From contig SEMN01000063.1 of NCBI GenBank assembly GCA_005408345.1, positions 1,240,001 through 1,304,000 of the forward strand: a stretch of DNA of 64,000 bases. Direction: 5' to 3'. Of the stretch, positions 1 to 12,300 are shown one piece after another (position 1 is the first letter of the stretch; each line of letters opens with the position of its first letter). Both the position numbers and the translations under genes were made by a program. Source of the stretch: Macquaria australasica. Taxonomy: Eukaryota; Chordata; Actinopteri; Centrarchiformes; Percichthyidae. The notes under the pieces were generated by a model that worked only from the letters and a program-made list of their open reading frames with translations, was not told where the DNA came from and searched no databases.

Positions 1-444
1 TATGTGCGCATGCAAATTTCCCATACTTTGACCCCGAGCTGCTGTTTCCCTGTTAGTGAATAACAGTTTGTTATCTGAACTCTTCAGTGGGTCAAACACC
101 ATCCAGTCCTTTGGTTTTACAGCTAGCCTGGCACCTCCTGTACATACAGTCCTGTAAAGCTGGACAACACAAAACAGTCTTACTGACACGCCTGATAAAA
201 CCCACACACACAAAAAAAAAAAAGCCTGTTTGGACTTGTGTACCGTCAACTATGCTCCCTGCTGAGATCTCCAGCAGCTACCACCTCTGGTCTTGCTCAG
301 CAGAGGGGACACTGCCAACCCACAAATACCACCACAGGTATCAACATGTGTTCTGGCATAATTGGAAATAAATACCTGGCTGGGTTGTATGAAAGCAGAG
401 AAAGTAAAATAAAAAGGGTTTTGAGTGCATGAATGTGGATTAAT

Positions 445-640
445 GCCAACATGATTAGTTGATTAATCAATTGATGAAAAAAATAATCATCATTTCAGTA
501 TTTTTTTTTTTTTTTTTGGTGTAAAAATGCCAAACACACTCTGGGGATGTGCTGCCTTTCTCTGTTTAATGTCACTTTACATTTAACACATTTGGGTTTA
601 CGGCTGTTGGTCAGACAAAACAAGCAATCAGTATAGATAA
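445..640. mobile_element. Degraded hAT-type MITE fragment
   Basis: The start (gattagttgattaatcaatt) and the internal block around 594-632 (tttgggttt, then ctgttggtcagacaaaacaagc) match the internal sequence of the complete element at 22791-23115. The termini are eroded and no target duplication is visible. It is non-coding. Confidence 0.45.
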
Positions 641-980
641 AGAGAACAATCCTTCATTTCAACCCTGCTGCCATGGTTAAAATTGTTCCTGGTTCAGCCC
701 TTGTTGGCAGGTGATCATAGTCAAGCAGCACCTTAAAATTCAGTGATGTGACGAGTACAAAAAAATGGGGTGACATCACTTGGTTTGGAAACAGGTTTGG
801 GTGACTGATTGACAAGACGGTGACACTGATGAAGATTAAAGGCATTGAGGCTCAACATTGCTCAACTGCCAGCCACATACACCTGATCATGATCATCCAA
901 ATTACACTATTCAGTATCTTTACAAACATGTACTGCATTTGAACCAGGAGAACTGTGCCCTTATGGTAACGTTAGTAACA

Positions 981-1023
981 ATAGTAGTAGTAGTAGTAGT
1001 AGTAGTTGTTGTAGTAGTAGTAG
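981..1023. repeat. (TAG)n microsatellite
   Basis: This is a run of about 14 TAG units interrupted once by ttgttg, inside atrn intron 1. The valine-run frame across it is a by-product of the repeat. Confidence 0.95.
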
Positions 1024-1171
1024 ACCGGTGTTTAAATGCCTCAGGTGTGCACTGCTCGGCATCTCTTGACTAGCAATCTCGACTCTGAGTTAGCAAATAT
1101 TTGGCAGAAAGCAAAGCAGACACAGCCTATCTCAGTGATAAAAGCAGCTTTATTCTGCCGGTGTGCTGTAC

Positions 1172-1410
1172 CTGAATCGCCCTCCGCAGTGCTGGCATTG
1201 GTCCCCAACCCAGCCGGGAAAGCACACACAGCTGCCAGTAGCGGTGTTGCACTGCCCGTTCATACACGGTTTGTCGCATTCCTTCGCCTCGGTGAAGCCA
1301 GGCAGCCCGGAGAGCAGCCCGACAACCGAGAGCAGGAGCGCGGTTGTCAGCATCAGCAGGCTCCGGCCCCGGCCAGAGCCCGAGCAGGCCCGCCGCGTCG
1401 CCCCGTGCAT
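1172..1410 (-). CDS. atrn: Attractin, first coding exon (gene continues off left edge)
   Basis: Attractin is a large membrane or secreted glycoprotein (EGF, CUB, Kelch, C-type lectin and PSI domains in the family) linked in mammals to melanocortin signalling, myelination and pigmentation. Only 79 codons plus two bases lie here. The ATG at 1410 opens an Arg/Gly-rich start and then a hydrophobic signal segment (about residues 17-38). An EGF-like module follows, with six cysteines at 45, 49, 54, 61, 63 and 72; Cys75 would begin the next domain. The tracts EAKEC and WVGDQCQHCGGRFR match human attractin; the paralogue ATRNL1 lacks EAKEC and has CQGRF. The exon ends AG|GTACAG, splitting an Arg codon. 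The start lies in a CpG-rich island. A truncated duplicate cannot be excluded because the remaining exons are not visible. Confidence 0.88.
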
Positions 1411-1700
1411 TCTCTCACAAAAGATGGCTGCTTGAAGGCAGGCGCGCCGCTGCTTCGGGGATCGCGACTCAACGAGCTGCCCGTCGGCGCGGTTCCGTTT
1501 ATCGGACCTGCGGTACAGTTTCCCCGGAGATAGCGTTTAGTGTCTTCGCTGAGGCTGGTCGTCGCTGGTTACTTGGTTTACATCTTCCCAGTGGTTCCGT
1601 TTCCCAGCGCCGCACCAAGCCGCATATTGACATCCAGAAGTGACGTTATGGTAACGGAAATGCGCAACCGGAGGGGGGCGGCGACCGCGAGGCGAGCAGG
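1411..1700 (-). promoter_or_regulatory. atrn: CpG-rich 5' flank / probable atrn promoter
   Basis: The bases upstream of the atrn ATG are rich in G+C and CpG, unlike the AT-rich DNA around them. They carry a CRE-like half site (tgacgtta, 1641-1648), an NRF1-like tgcgcaac (1661-1668) and an ETS-like ccgga. No TATA box is seen. This fits a dispersed CpG-island promoter; the start site cannot be fixed from sequence. Confidence 0.5.
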
Positions 1701-2131
1701 GCTTTAAACTTTTATTTTGAAAAACAGAGCTCGCATGTCAGCTGCTGTTCCATAAATGTTTTCTCATCGGTTATTCTGTAAAGATAAAACATGATACTGG
1801 CATTTTATGTCCACAATCTGAACAGAGTTAACTGGCTATCTACTATCTGGAAAAACAAAAACAAAAAAAACGTTTCATATTAAAGACAAAAAGATTATTT
1901 TATTAGCATTTAAACTATCTCCCATGATGCTTTGACAGGGAATCTATGTGTAACATTCATGGGAGCAGTAGTTGTTGAATGCTAACAAAATTGCTAAGCG
2001 TGAAAATTCGTTCTTGACCTTAAAATGAGTAGTTTGACTAAATAATTACAACTCAAGTTCTACTTACTAGCTTTTTCTTGGGCTTTCAACCGCATCTTCT
2101 TAAGGTCTTCATCAGTGAAAATGACTAGTGA

Positions 2132-2507
2132 TGGTTGAAGTACTCAGACCTTTTTACTTGAGTAAAAGTAGTAATACCACAGTGTAAAATACTCTGTTAC
2201 AAGTAAAGGTCCTGCATTCACAGTACAAAAGTATAAGAATCAAAATATACTTAAAGTACCAAAAGTAAAAGTACTCATTGTGCAGAATGACCCATTTCAG
2301 CATCACTAATGTTGCAGCTGGTAAAATCCATAATAATACATCATAATTTATTAGTTGATTTATATTTTGTATAAATGTAATGGAGTAAAAAGTACAATAT
2401 TGACTTCCAAAATGAAGTGGAGTAAAAGAATAAAGTAGCATAAAATGGAAATACTCAAGTGACGTAAAAGTACCTCAAAATTGCACAGTTGTACAGTACT
2501 TGAGTAA
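2132..2507. mobile_element. Teleost interspersed repeat (AGTACTCAGACC...TACTTGAGTA type)
   Basis: This is a low-complexity block of repeated agtaaaagta motifs. It begins gaagtactcagaccttttt and ends cagtacttgagtaa, so the ends are loosely inverted. From memory it resembles a non-autonomous repeat widespread in fish genomes; the family name is not certain. It has no coding capacity. Confidence 0.55.
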
Positions 2508-2964
2508 CCGTCTGTTGATGAAGACCGTGAGATGTGCTTGAAAGCTTTAAAAAAGCTAGTGAGTGGACCTTTTGTTAAGATTATTTTGAAAACAAAAACA
2601 AAGCTAATTTAGAAAAGAGGCAAGCCTTTGGCTCTCTTGAGACATAAGCAAAGCTGATGTAGTGATAGTCTTTTTTTACACCAAAGCCCCTGCATGCCTG
2701 CGAACACCCACACAGGTGATTTCAATTATTTTCCCTAATTAGACCTCTTCTCAGGACTACAGACTGTGCTTGATTGACATGGAGAGCGGTAACTTCACAT
2801 AATTCCCAGCATAGGTCTGCAACTATCAACCCAAGCAGAGGTCTAATCAGCAGAATAACTGAAATAAATATCTCAAAATTGAAAAAATATTATAATGTTC
2901 CTATGCAGTCTTGTGGTGTATCTCTACTACATCAACTTTATAATGATAGTTTATGATCTGCTTG

Positions 2965-3045
2965 TTGTGGAGTTGTTGCCTTGTGTGAAGCACTTTGTAA
3001 CGTGGTTTTAGAAAAGTGCTCTTTAAATAAAGATTATTATTATAT
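2965..3045 (+). mobile_element. LINE-like 3' tail
   Basis: The sequence gtgtgaagcactttgtaac, then gaaaagtgctctttaaataa and a short ATT-rich tail, has the form of teleost L2/Rex-class LINE 3' ends or SINEs that share them. The upstream body is too eroded to classify. Confidence 0.5.
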
Positions 3046-3404
3046 TAGAATATAATCCTCAGGTTTATTACAGTATTACTGTAATTCATTTTCATTGTGT
3101 GAATGTGTTCTGTTTCTTTCTTCACTTTAGAAAAACACATGATTCAGTGGGCTGTGTAATGGTGTATTAAACTTTGTTTCTGTTCATCACATGATGTGTT
3201 GTGGAAAACACAGCTTGACATAAATATATTAAATATACACAAGCAAACATTTTAAGTAGCACCAAGCCAGTGTAAATTATTCATAGGACTGGTGTTCAAA
3301 GAAACATTATTTTTATATAAGTTTTAACTTTGGTTGTTGTTTGCCTAATGATGATCAGGTGATGAATGATCCCAACACCAACCCACAGACTGCACACCAA
3401 GGAC

Positions 3405-3438
3405 ACAAAACTGTACAAACGGTATAGAACGGTTTATT
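3405..3438 (-). terminator. eif2ak3: Candidate eif2ak3 polyadenylation site
   Basis: On the minus strand there is an AATAAA hexamer (plus-strand tttatt at 3433-3438). A GU-rich stretch follows within about 40 bases (ttttgtgtccttggtgtgc). This is the best hexamer-plus-GU pair downstream of the eif2ak3 stop and would give a 3' UTR of about 2.8 kb. Confidence 0.5.
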
Positions 3439-6230
3439 AAATTTAGACTTGTAAGAAGTCATCATATTCCAACGCGCTCCATCGCATGAAGCGCATTCAT
3501 AATAACACCAACCCAAAAAGGATTGATCACGTCATTAAACATAAATAAAGCAAATAAACATATTTACAATTCAACATGGACAGAGAATGGGGTTTGTGCA
3601 CAAGAACACGCAACTAAATGTCCAGACAGCGGCATCAGGGATTGAGAAGGAGGGGGTCTGATTTTTCAACTGAACAATCTACCTGGATGGCAGGAGAGGG
3701 AGGATAAACAATTCAACAAAGCATGAAAAACGTACATCACATTTTCTTGGTTTGAGTGAAAAGAAGAAAATCTCTAGTAACTCTGATAATACACTATTGT
3801 CAATAATGCTGTTCAGTCTTAATGGTATAAAGCCGACAAGCCATTTACTACTGTAAGTGATTTAAGTTGTGAAAGTTTCCTTCTTTCCTGTTGTAAATCA
3901 TCACACAAGTCTTTGTATCACAATTCACTCAGGAATTGACTTCTATAAAAATGGAGGACAAAAAAAACTTCCCAAATCCTTTCAGCTAATTTTATGGGAG
4001 AATTGGGTTTACCCTGGAGGAGACATTATTGAATTCCTTTGAAATATCAAACATTAATTCTACAAAAGGTGTTACGTTGTCAACGAAGGACTTAAGTAAC
4101 TGTACCTACATACTGTCGTTCACAAAGAAACTTCTGTCTGAATTTGCGGCATGAGTTTTCACATTTCCCCCCCCCCAAACTTGAGGATATGTCATTATGG
4201 AACTAAACTCTCCAGTTTCCACCCTTATGGTGGGAGTACAGTCTGTTTTAAACTCTGAAGAGAGAAGTGACCATTTTACAACAAGAATGACTCATCTTCA
4301 GTGGGCTGAGTGGATGGATGAACGAACATCAGTTTGACTTCCTGTATCAGACACAGTCAAGACTTTACAGTAATCAAAAAACCCTGCAGAATAATTTAAA
4401 AAAAAATGCGCTTATTTAAAAAAAAAAAAAAAAAAAAGAAGATCCTTAGAAAAGTACAATCATTGAAAGCACATTACAATTAGCAGTTTGTGTGTGTGTA
4501 GTTACAAATGCGTCATGTAACTCTCCCAGCACTTCTTATGTACATAAAACAATGCTTATGTAGATCACATGACCAACATCAGGTCCAGGTCCCCAATAGA
4601 CAATGTAGAGGGGAAAAAACAGTATCATCTTCTTGACTAAATGCTATTTTTCCTGCATCATGGGAGAGCTGCAGACTTCAGTATTTGTGTTTGTCGTGCT
4701 TCACCAGAAACACCAGCTGGATGGGGTTGGAGCACAGTAGCACAATTCCAAAAAATGTGAGGCGAGTTATCAGTTACAGAAAAGTACACTTAACCGACTT
4801 TCAAATGGCACTCTGGTCCTGTGGGTTCTCCTCTATTGCTCAAAGCAGGGCAAACCCCTTCCACTTGGTTACCCCACACATGTGAAAACAAACACTGAGA
4901 ATAATTTCAAACAGCTAGAAGAGGTGACCACCATCATCTGTCTCTGGAGGTCACACTGTAACATTCAGCTATCCATTAATGGCAGAGATCGTCTCCTCTT
5001 TGTTCCCGCTCCCACAGTATATCACACTATCTTACAGTTGTCTCATGAAAAAGCCATTTACAAGCAACGGCGCCTTACAATATGTACAGGATTGATCAAA
5101 CATATCTTCTGAATTTAAGAAAAAGATATAAACAGATTTTTGCCTTCAATTATGTACACAGAGCAAAGAGGAGGTGTTGGAAAATGATTGAGCACCTCAG
5201 AGTCAATGTGTAAATTTACACACAGAAAAACTGCTTCCAAGTACTGCTTTAACAAACTCACTCACCTCTCCACTTTCCTATCAGGTACATGCAAAAAAGA
5301 CACTAGCCAGAGGCTCAGCATTCATTCAGAGGGGGCCGCAGGCCCCTTTCTAAAGGCAAATCATATCTGATGAACTTCTCTACGCAATACATCACCATCT
5401 CTCATTAAAAAAAACACATAGGAAAAAACATGGTCTTTTTTGGTCTCCCAAATCAGGCATATTGGGTGTCAGAACACCAGTTAGTGCTCGTACCAGTGAG
5501 CAGTACCAGTCACTAGTAGATAGGTTGATCAAGCATCAAAGGCCCCTTTGGAGTGTCCTCTTGGTTTTGATACCTGAGGTGTAGCGTGGGTGAGTGAACA
5601 CTGGCTGAATGTAGGGCGCAAGCAGTGTGTTGTGACCAGACGGGGATCAAAATCATATCCAAAACAGTTCTTAGCATGTCTGTCAATTATCTCAGAGTAC
5701 CAGATGATTGAGTTTGCTGTTTAAGATAATCACAGGTAAACATTTCATAATCAATTAGTTACAATGTTGTGTGAATAACAGCTTAGTCTATACTGAGCTG
5801 ACTGGCTGCAGTAAACACTGCCCATCTGGTACTCAGAGCCATTTGAAACAACCACTAAGAATTATTTGCAAGTACCACTTGAGCCAAGTCTGGTCATGAA
5901 CATTACAGAACGGCTGTCGCTTTTAAAATATTCTTTCCCTTGTAAGTGTGATTAAAATTCGGAACGTGGGAAGCATAATGGTGTGCGAATATTTAACGGC
6001 ATGTGTATTTTCCAAGGAGAGTAACTGCGCAGGACTTTGTCTCGCTGCTCTGAAGCCACCGAGATAAACTCCCGCACATTCGTCGTACTTGGCGTTTAAA
6101 GTGATTCTGTCTGAGGCAGTGTGTGATGGCTTGGGGCTGAGGTGTTTCTCTTGGGCGGCAGACCAGCAGGGGGATGAAAGGGAAACAGAGGGATTGTGGG
6201 ATGGGGGTTACATATTGCGTTATGGGATTT
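3439..6230 (-). other. eif2ak3: Probable 3' UTR of eif2ak3
   Basis: This stretch has no conserved exon. It runs from the eif2ak3 stop codon to the candidate poly(A) signal and is AT-rich with one A/T homopolymer run (about 4419-4437). Assignment as 3' UTR is inferred from position and the poly(A) signal. Confidence 0.5.
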
Positions 6231-6419
6231 TCAGGTAGTCGATGTCTGGCGCGAGGGGCGGCCCATGGATGAGGCGCTGTAGGTGCGGGAGCGCTGCCTC
6301 ATGGCCAGTCGGCAAGGCAGCTCCAGCTCCAGCTCCAGGAAGAGGGGCATCCCTGTGATCTCAGCCGCCTCAGGACGCTCGCTGGGGCTCCACGACAGCA
6401 TGCTGCGCACCATACTCAG
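6231..6419 (-). CDS. eif2ak3: eif2ak3 coding exon 18 (C-terminus)
   Basis: Residues 1044-1105 and the stop: LSMVRSMLSWSPSERPEA completes the kinase fold. The tail LRQRSR-like AMRQRSRTYSASS is conserved, and the extreme C-terminus is shorter than human. Confidence 0.95.
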   Translation of the reverse strand: MSMVRSMLSWSPSERPEAAEITGMPLFLELELELPCRLAMRQRSRTYSASSMGRPSRQTSTT

Positions 6420-6631
6420 CTGCACACGGAGAGAAAACAGTACAGCGATGTCTTTCAGAACAGTGTCATGCTACTGCTAATATTATCATCCATTAGTTCA
6501 ACTGATTTGCTTTACTTAAAGCTCATGTAACAGCAGAAGCAGTACAAATTGTAATTTAAGCACTAAATTACACACATAACTCACATGTCATGTAATGAAA
6601 TACTACATAAAAACATTCAACCACATACATG

Positions 6632-6672
<41 letters not shown>

Positions 6673-9280
6673 TACATCTTAAAATAGAACAGTACACAAC
6701 TAGTAAAGTGGGATACTGGGATAACAGGGCGAGGGTATTTCCAGTGTTGGAGAATCACAGATTATGCTATGGGATTATGTTAATCTCATTACAAAGTAAA
6801 CGGGTAAAGTAATGTAACCAACCCCACACCAAACTGTGGGCCGGTGCCTGGTGTGGCACTAAAGGACATATGCAGTTGATTATTTGAACATATAGATATA
6901 GATAATTTGATTCTAATGGGATTATGGATACAGATTATATTTACATATCATGTTGATACAACTGACTCAGATAATAATGCTGCTATTTATGTTTCAGTGT
7001 GTAAAATGATGATTTTTGCATATTTAACTTTATATTCTGTTGATTTGGGAGCAAAATAATCCAACTACTCCTCATAATTGGATTAGCTGAGCAGGTTTGA
7101 CTCACCGAGTGGATAATGTAGGTGTGGACAGGTCATTTAAAATCTGTGACAGACTACATAATGAGAATGAACTCTCACAGCTCGGGATGTGTCCCACTTT
7201 GTTCATTTCCTATTTCTTGCCATCAGGATAAACAACAGTTTTCTTTTCTTGGCTCAGACGTAGTTAGTCTTTACAGCCACTAGGTGGCAGCAGACGGCCA
7301 CTCACCTCCTGAACGTTGTTTTTGGAGAACACCTCTGGGAAGCGCAGCGCTCTCACCTCTGTCAGTGTCTGGAAGAAAGGATGTAAACACCTGTGAGTGG
7401 AGCTGCGCTAATGGCTAATCAGGCCCTTTGTTGCCAAGACAAAGACATCCTGGTCGATCGCACACACACAAGGGCAAAGAAAATCTACCATTTAAACTGA
7501 CAACAACAATCATTCAAATGACAATAGTGATTATGTATTAGAGTTTCCCAACAGACTTTTCAGACAAAAAAGAATAATTAACTGAATAAAAGAACAGACA
7601 GAAAGATACACGGCCTCATTAGAAAGTCTCTCTCTTCTCCAGCTTAAGCAAATTGCAGCAGCGGGGATTCTTACTGAAGCCAAAAATGAGATCATATCAT
7701 TTCCATTTGAACTATCTTCATAATCGGTGCCTGTCGGTTTTGGAAATCTTAAATCGCTTCTCACTTTTTAGTTCTGGTTGGGTAAATATTTCTTACAACA
7801 TAAATTAATTTTCAAAACACACTTGTATAATCTTGCTTTTCTTTAATGAATCTTTAAACACTTCCAACCTCCCTTTTATGGCTTCTGCTTTGCTTACACA
7901 GCCTTTGTCTTTACTGATGTTTTGAGTTTTTCTTTTAATTTAATGCTTCACAAACCTATTTGTAAATTACACAGAAAACATTGTGCATTACAAACAGGAA
8001 AATACTGCCTAAATGGTCTATAATTATAATGTGCTTGGCAGTTTTAAAAGCCAGGTTACAGGGTAATTTATTGCTGTGTAACAACCCTTTTGGGAATTAA
8101 ATAAAAGGAGAGAGAAAATGAAGTAAACTTAAGACGTGTTTATGTGCCCATGTGTTTGCTGACTCACCCCAACTCTCTCCATCTGGGTCCTGAAAGGATA
8201 CAGCAGCTCAAACAGGATCAGACCCAGAGAGTAAATGTCCACTTTGTGAGAGTACGAGTTTCCAGAGAGCTGCCAGGACAAAAAGGAAAGGATGGAATTT
8301 GAGATACAAAGTTCCCATTTTAGAGGTAGGAGACCAACCTATCTTACTTTAAGGTACTTATTTTATTTTAGTATGTAATCAGATCTTATCAGTTCCTTTT
8401 TATTGTAATTTCAGTTTACGCTTATTGTTCTGGTGAAAATCAAAACATTTCTGCAAATGAATTATATTTCAATAAAATGTCTCCTGTAATGTTTATCTTC
8501 CATTATCACTGGTCCATGCGTCTGCTCACCTGCTCTGGGCTCATGTAGAGTTTGGTGCCAACCTGGCCCGTGTGTCGGGTCAGGAGCGGGGCGGGCGTCA
8601 GGGCGCTGGGCTCGTCCTCGTCGTCCTCCTGGTCCATGGCCGTCACCAGGCCGAAGTCTCCCACCTTCACCACGTCATCCATGGTGAAGAAGATGTTGGA
8701 GGGCTGGAGGACCAATGGTGAGAGGTTATGTAACATGTAATCAAACATTAAACACATCTAATCAGCTAATATTTCACTTCACATACATAAACACAGTAAA
8801 TCTCATCATATATAACCAGGCAGCTTTGCACTTTGGCAGGAAGAGATATCTGGAACAGTTTGAAAGTGTTTCAATGCTAATTTAGTCTCTGTTGTTTTGT
8901 TTTTCACATTAGGTTTTAACTTGTCACTTGCAATACACTAAGAAGGGACAATAGTTTAGAGCAAAGTTTATTTTGATTTTAGAGCAAAAATAGTCAGTCT
9001 ACAGAAATTAATTAGTGTGAAATGGTAAGTTTGTGTGAGATTTAAGATAAAAAGGAAGGTGTATCTTTTCAAAAAACACTGAAAAAAGGAAATTAAGTAG
9101 CTTGATCAGTGTTCCTGGTTATCAGTGAGCCTGGTAAACATTTCTAACTGGGGCTGCAGTCAAAATAGTAGCATCAGGATTGTTTTTCTTTTGTTTTACA
9201 CTCACAATTTCCATGGGAAATAAATTGGAAGGATTACTTTCTACTGCTAAATTACATACACTTCTTGCCTGTATAGTGGA

Positions 9281-9321
<41 letters not shown>

Positions 9322-12300
9322 CACCTTGAGGTCCCTGTGCATGAGCCCCTTGCTGTGCAGAAAATCGACGGCCTCTGCTATCTGGAGGAAAATATCCAGA
9401 CACTGGTTGTGCTCCCTCTGCTCCGGGAGGCAGCGCTGAGCCATCCAGTCCTTCAGGTTCTCTTTCCGACAGAGCTGCATCTGGATGTACAGGTACACCT
9501 GGAGACAGGAGAAGAAGGTTTCAATACGTTACCATTTACATTTGAAATTAATATTTCTTTTTAGAGAAAAAAAGAAAGAAAAAACTATAAATGGCTCTTT
9601 ATTTTATGTTAACATATGAAGCTTTCTTTTCTTATTAAAAAGTACTGTAGATATAGCTTTTCTCCCCAAATGACAGATGTGTAATATTAAAAATACTAAA
9701 ATCTTATTATTTCAGTGTTGTTAAATGACACAACCAACGTCCACACTAGCAGGTATTAAAATGTATCTTTAAATTTGGAAAAAACAAAAACAACAGCATC
9801 AGTAAGAACTAATATTAAGAATAAAGGGTGAGTCACAACCCCAAAATAAACCAACAAGGTGAAACAAGATTGTGGCACCAGTTAATCACAGCTGACTCAG
9901 TGAATGATTGACTGACCTTGGGAGAAGGCTGGACTCGCTGGGTTGGGGGAGATGTGGGGAGAGCCAGGGTAAGTGAGGTTGGCCGAGGGGGAGAGGAAGA
10001 GGAGGGCGGGACAGACTCCTGTCGTCTGGTGTGCGAGGAAGACGAGCTGTTCTTCTCCGTCAGCGTGCCTGGACTGGCTGCACCAGAAGCCGAGTCTGTG
10101 TCTGCGTCGGCATCTCGGTCGCAGCCTGAGTCCTCGAACACGATGTCAAAGGAAGAAGAGGTGCAGTCGCTGGGGCCGCGTGGAGGACAGAGCTCGAAGG
10201 AGTGGGGGGTGTCTGAGGCGTCGGCGTCGGCCTGGCTGTCCCTCTCAGACATCAGGCTGTCATGGCCCAGCAGCGGATGGAAGGACAGGTCTCCAATGTC
10301 AACGCTAAAACCTACAGCACCACCGGCACTGCTGGAGAGCAGGGCCCGCACATCGACAGAGGCCTCCAGAGCGTCTCCTTCCGGCCCAGACACAGGTGAC
10401 ACTGAGCTGGACACTGGAACTTTGACTGACAGCGCCTCCATGTGGTCAAGGAAGCTCATTGGCCAGTCGGTGGTACTGAATGAGAGAAAGGAGTGTTGTT
10501 GCATACTGGTACAATCAAATAACTTCTATGTCAATATTACCACTAATTATTCATGATAACGGTGCAAATGTGCAATAAAATCGTTATGACAAAATGTTTA
10601 AAAGCTTAAAAAATACCTAAAATAGTAAAAAGTAAGCAAACACAAGTAACAAGACATAAAAACATGAACACAACATTTACTGTGTACCAACTTGCCTCAA
10701 AAGAGGAAGAGGATGAGGACATTCTGCATGGTTATCTGGTGTTACTTTTAGCTCTAATCTGCCCAATTAAATTAATACAAAGGAGTAAACACAGACTTTC
10801 GGTTAACTGCTGCAAACATGTTTGTGTGAATATGCATTTTTCATCCCCTTGAATTTAAACATCTCTCTTAAATCAACCAGTGAAGTGAGGCAAGTGATGT
10901 AAAGTCTGTGGTACAATAAATGTCAGAAATGTCAGAATTTCTCCTGAGGGGAGGGTTAAATTTTGTTGTATGGATGCCATCCCTGTACAATGGACCCCTG
11001 GCAGTGTTAATGCCATGCTCGACCTGCTGAGCTGTACAGGATAACAGGTTTAAAAGCCCTGGCGCTCACCTGGTGTCTTTCAGCCACCTCTGGTCCATCT
11101 CCTCTTGCCAGCCCTCGGGGGGGCTCTCCTGCCAGGCGTTGAAGTAGCGGATAATCCCTGGATGCTCCAGCTTGGCCAGGGCCTTCACCTCTCGCATCAC
11201 CTTCTCGCGGGCCAGCTCTCTGAATGACGTACAAAATTGGAAGCTTTAGGGTTTAATCCACATTCAGGACAGCCACTTCCACTTTGACAATTTTCAGGAT
11301 CTGAATTCCTAATAGGACTTGTTTGTGTTTAGTGTTCCTAATCACACACTTGTCCATTGTTGACCAAAATAGCATGACTTTTTCCATTACACTAACTGAC
11401 TGTAATGACATTAACGTGAGCCAAGTCTTGATACACCAAGGGCTCAATAAGTGCTTCAACAAAAACACTGGACATGAAAACAGACTCATTTGTTATGCAC
11501 TGCGTGATGCACCAGTCAGTCATACATGCAGAGCTGCTGTTGCTGAACACTACATTTTCATGCTTGTCAGTATAAATATAAATGCATAGCTAATATTTGT
11601 ATCAAAATGTCAATTATGCCTCCACATGGTTTTCTGTGTTTAGCCAAGGAGGTTGCTGCTTACATAACCGAGTTTAACAGCTTCAAAGAAAACAGAGATA
11701 AAGGAAGAGCTAGTAGCCTCCAGCAAGGAAGTATGTGGTGTGACCAGCGAGAGGCGCTACCTGTTGGGCAGGCGGATTCTTTTGATGGCGTAGTTGCAGT
11801 CATCCACTTTGTTGCGGGCTTCAAACACAACACCGAACCCCCCACGGCCAAGGCACTGCACTGGCTCAAAATCAGTCAGGTACCTGGGGAGAAGACACTT
11901 TGGTTGTCATTATGCAAAGAAGAACTGAAAGAAGCTGTGAGTGACAAGTGTGTTATCACCTATGTCCCTGACAATTTCAAAGACCAGGGATCATACAATT
12001 CACTGTGGTCAAGGAGGCTTATTAAGTGGTAAAAGGTGATAATCAAGGAAGGAATTATTACCAGTCAATTCCCTGTCAAGGCCGGCTGTGGCTGCTGAGC
12101 TGGCAGGTAACCATCTTACAGCTAAACAGTATCATTAATTCAAACTGATGCTGTGCCATCAGGGAAATGCTTGGCTGTCACTAGGCTACGGCAGACTCTA
12201 GTTAGATATTCCATGCTGCATAACAACAAAGACAAATGTTTAGACTTATAAAGCTTGAAAACTATAGAGGGAAAAACATTTACACTGAATCTCATTTTGT

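Larger units (their letters stand above)
1..1171 (-). other. atrn: atrn intron 1 (partial)
   Basis: This is the 5' end of the first atrn coding intron, read right to left from the GT at 1171-1170. It continues off the left edge. It holds a TAG trinucleotide run (981-1023) and a degraded hAT-MITE fragment (about 445-640). I see no exon in it on either strand; the short open frames are AT-rich or repeat-derived. Confidence 0.7.
1701..3400. other. Intergenic spacer, atrn to eif2ak3
   Basis: This AT-rich spacer lies between the atrn CpG island and the inferred eif2ak3 poly(A) site. It contains a teleost interspersed repeat (2132-2507) and a LINE-like 3' tail (2965-3045). I see no conserved open frame. 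Confidence 0.6.
7369..9324 (-). other. eif2ak3: eif2ak3 introns 14-16
   Basis: The spans 7369-8167, 8270-8529 and 8704-9324 separate coding exons 17 to 14. They are AT-rich. Apart from the GT repeat next to exon 14 (9283-9320) I see nothing in them. Confidence 0.8.

Noticed and set aside
1172..1410. Calling this exon atrnl1 instead of atrn
   Set aside because: EAKEC and CGGRF fit attractin; ATRNL1 has a different EGF start and CQGRF.
1036..1533. 165-codon plus-strand open frame
   Set aside because: It is antisense to the atrn first exon and its CpG island; GC-rich DNA readily leaves such frames open. It has no homology I recognise.
9918..10556. 212-codon plus-strand open frame
   Set aside because: It is the antisense shadow of eif2ak3 exon 13, whose minus-strand reading fits PERK with correct splice sites.
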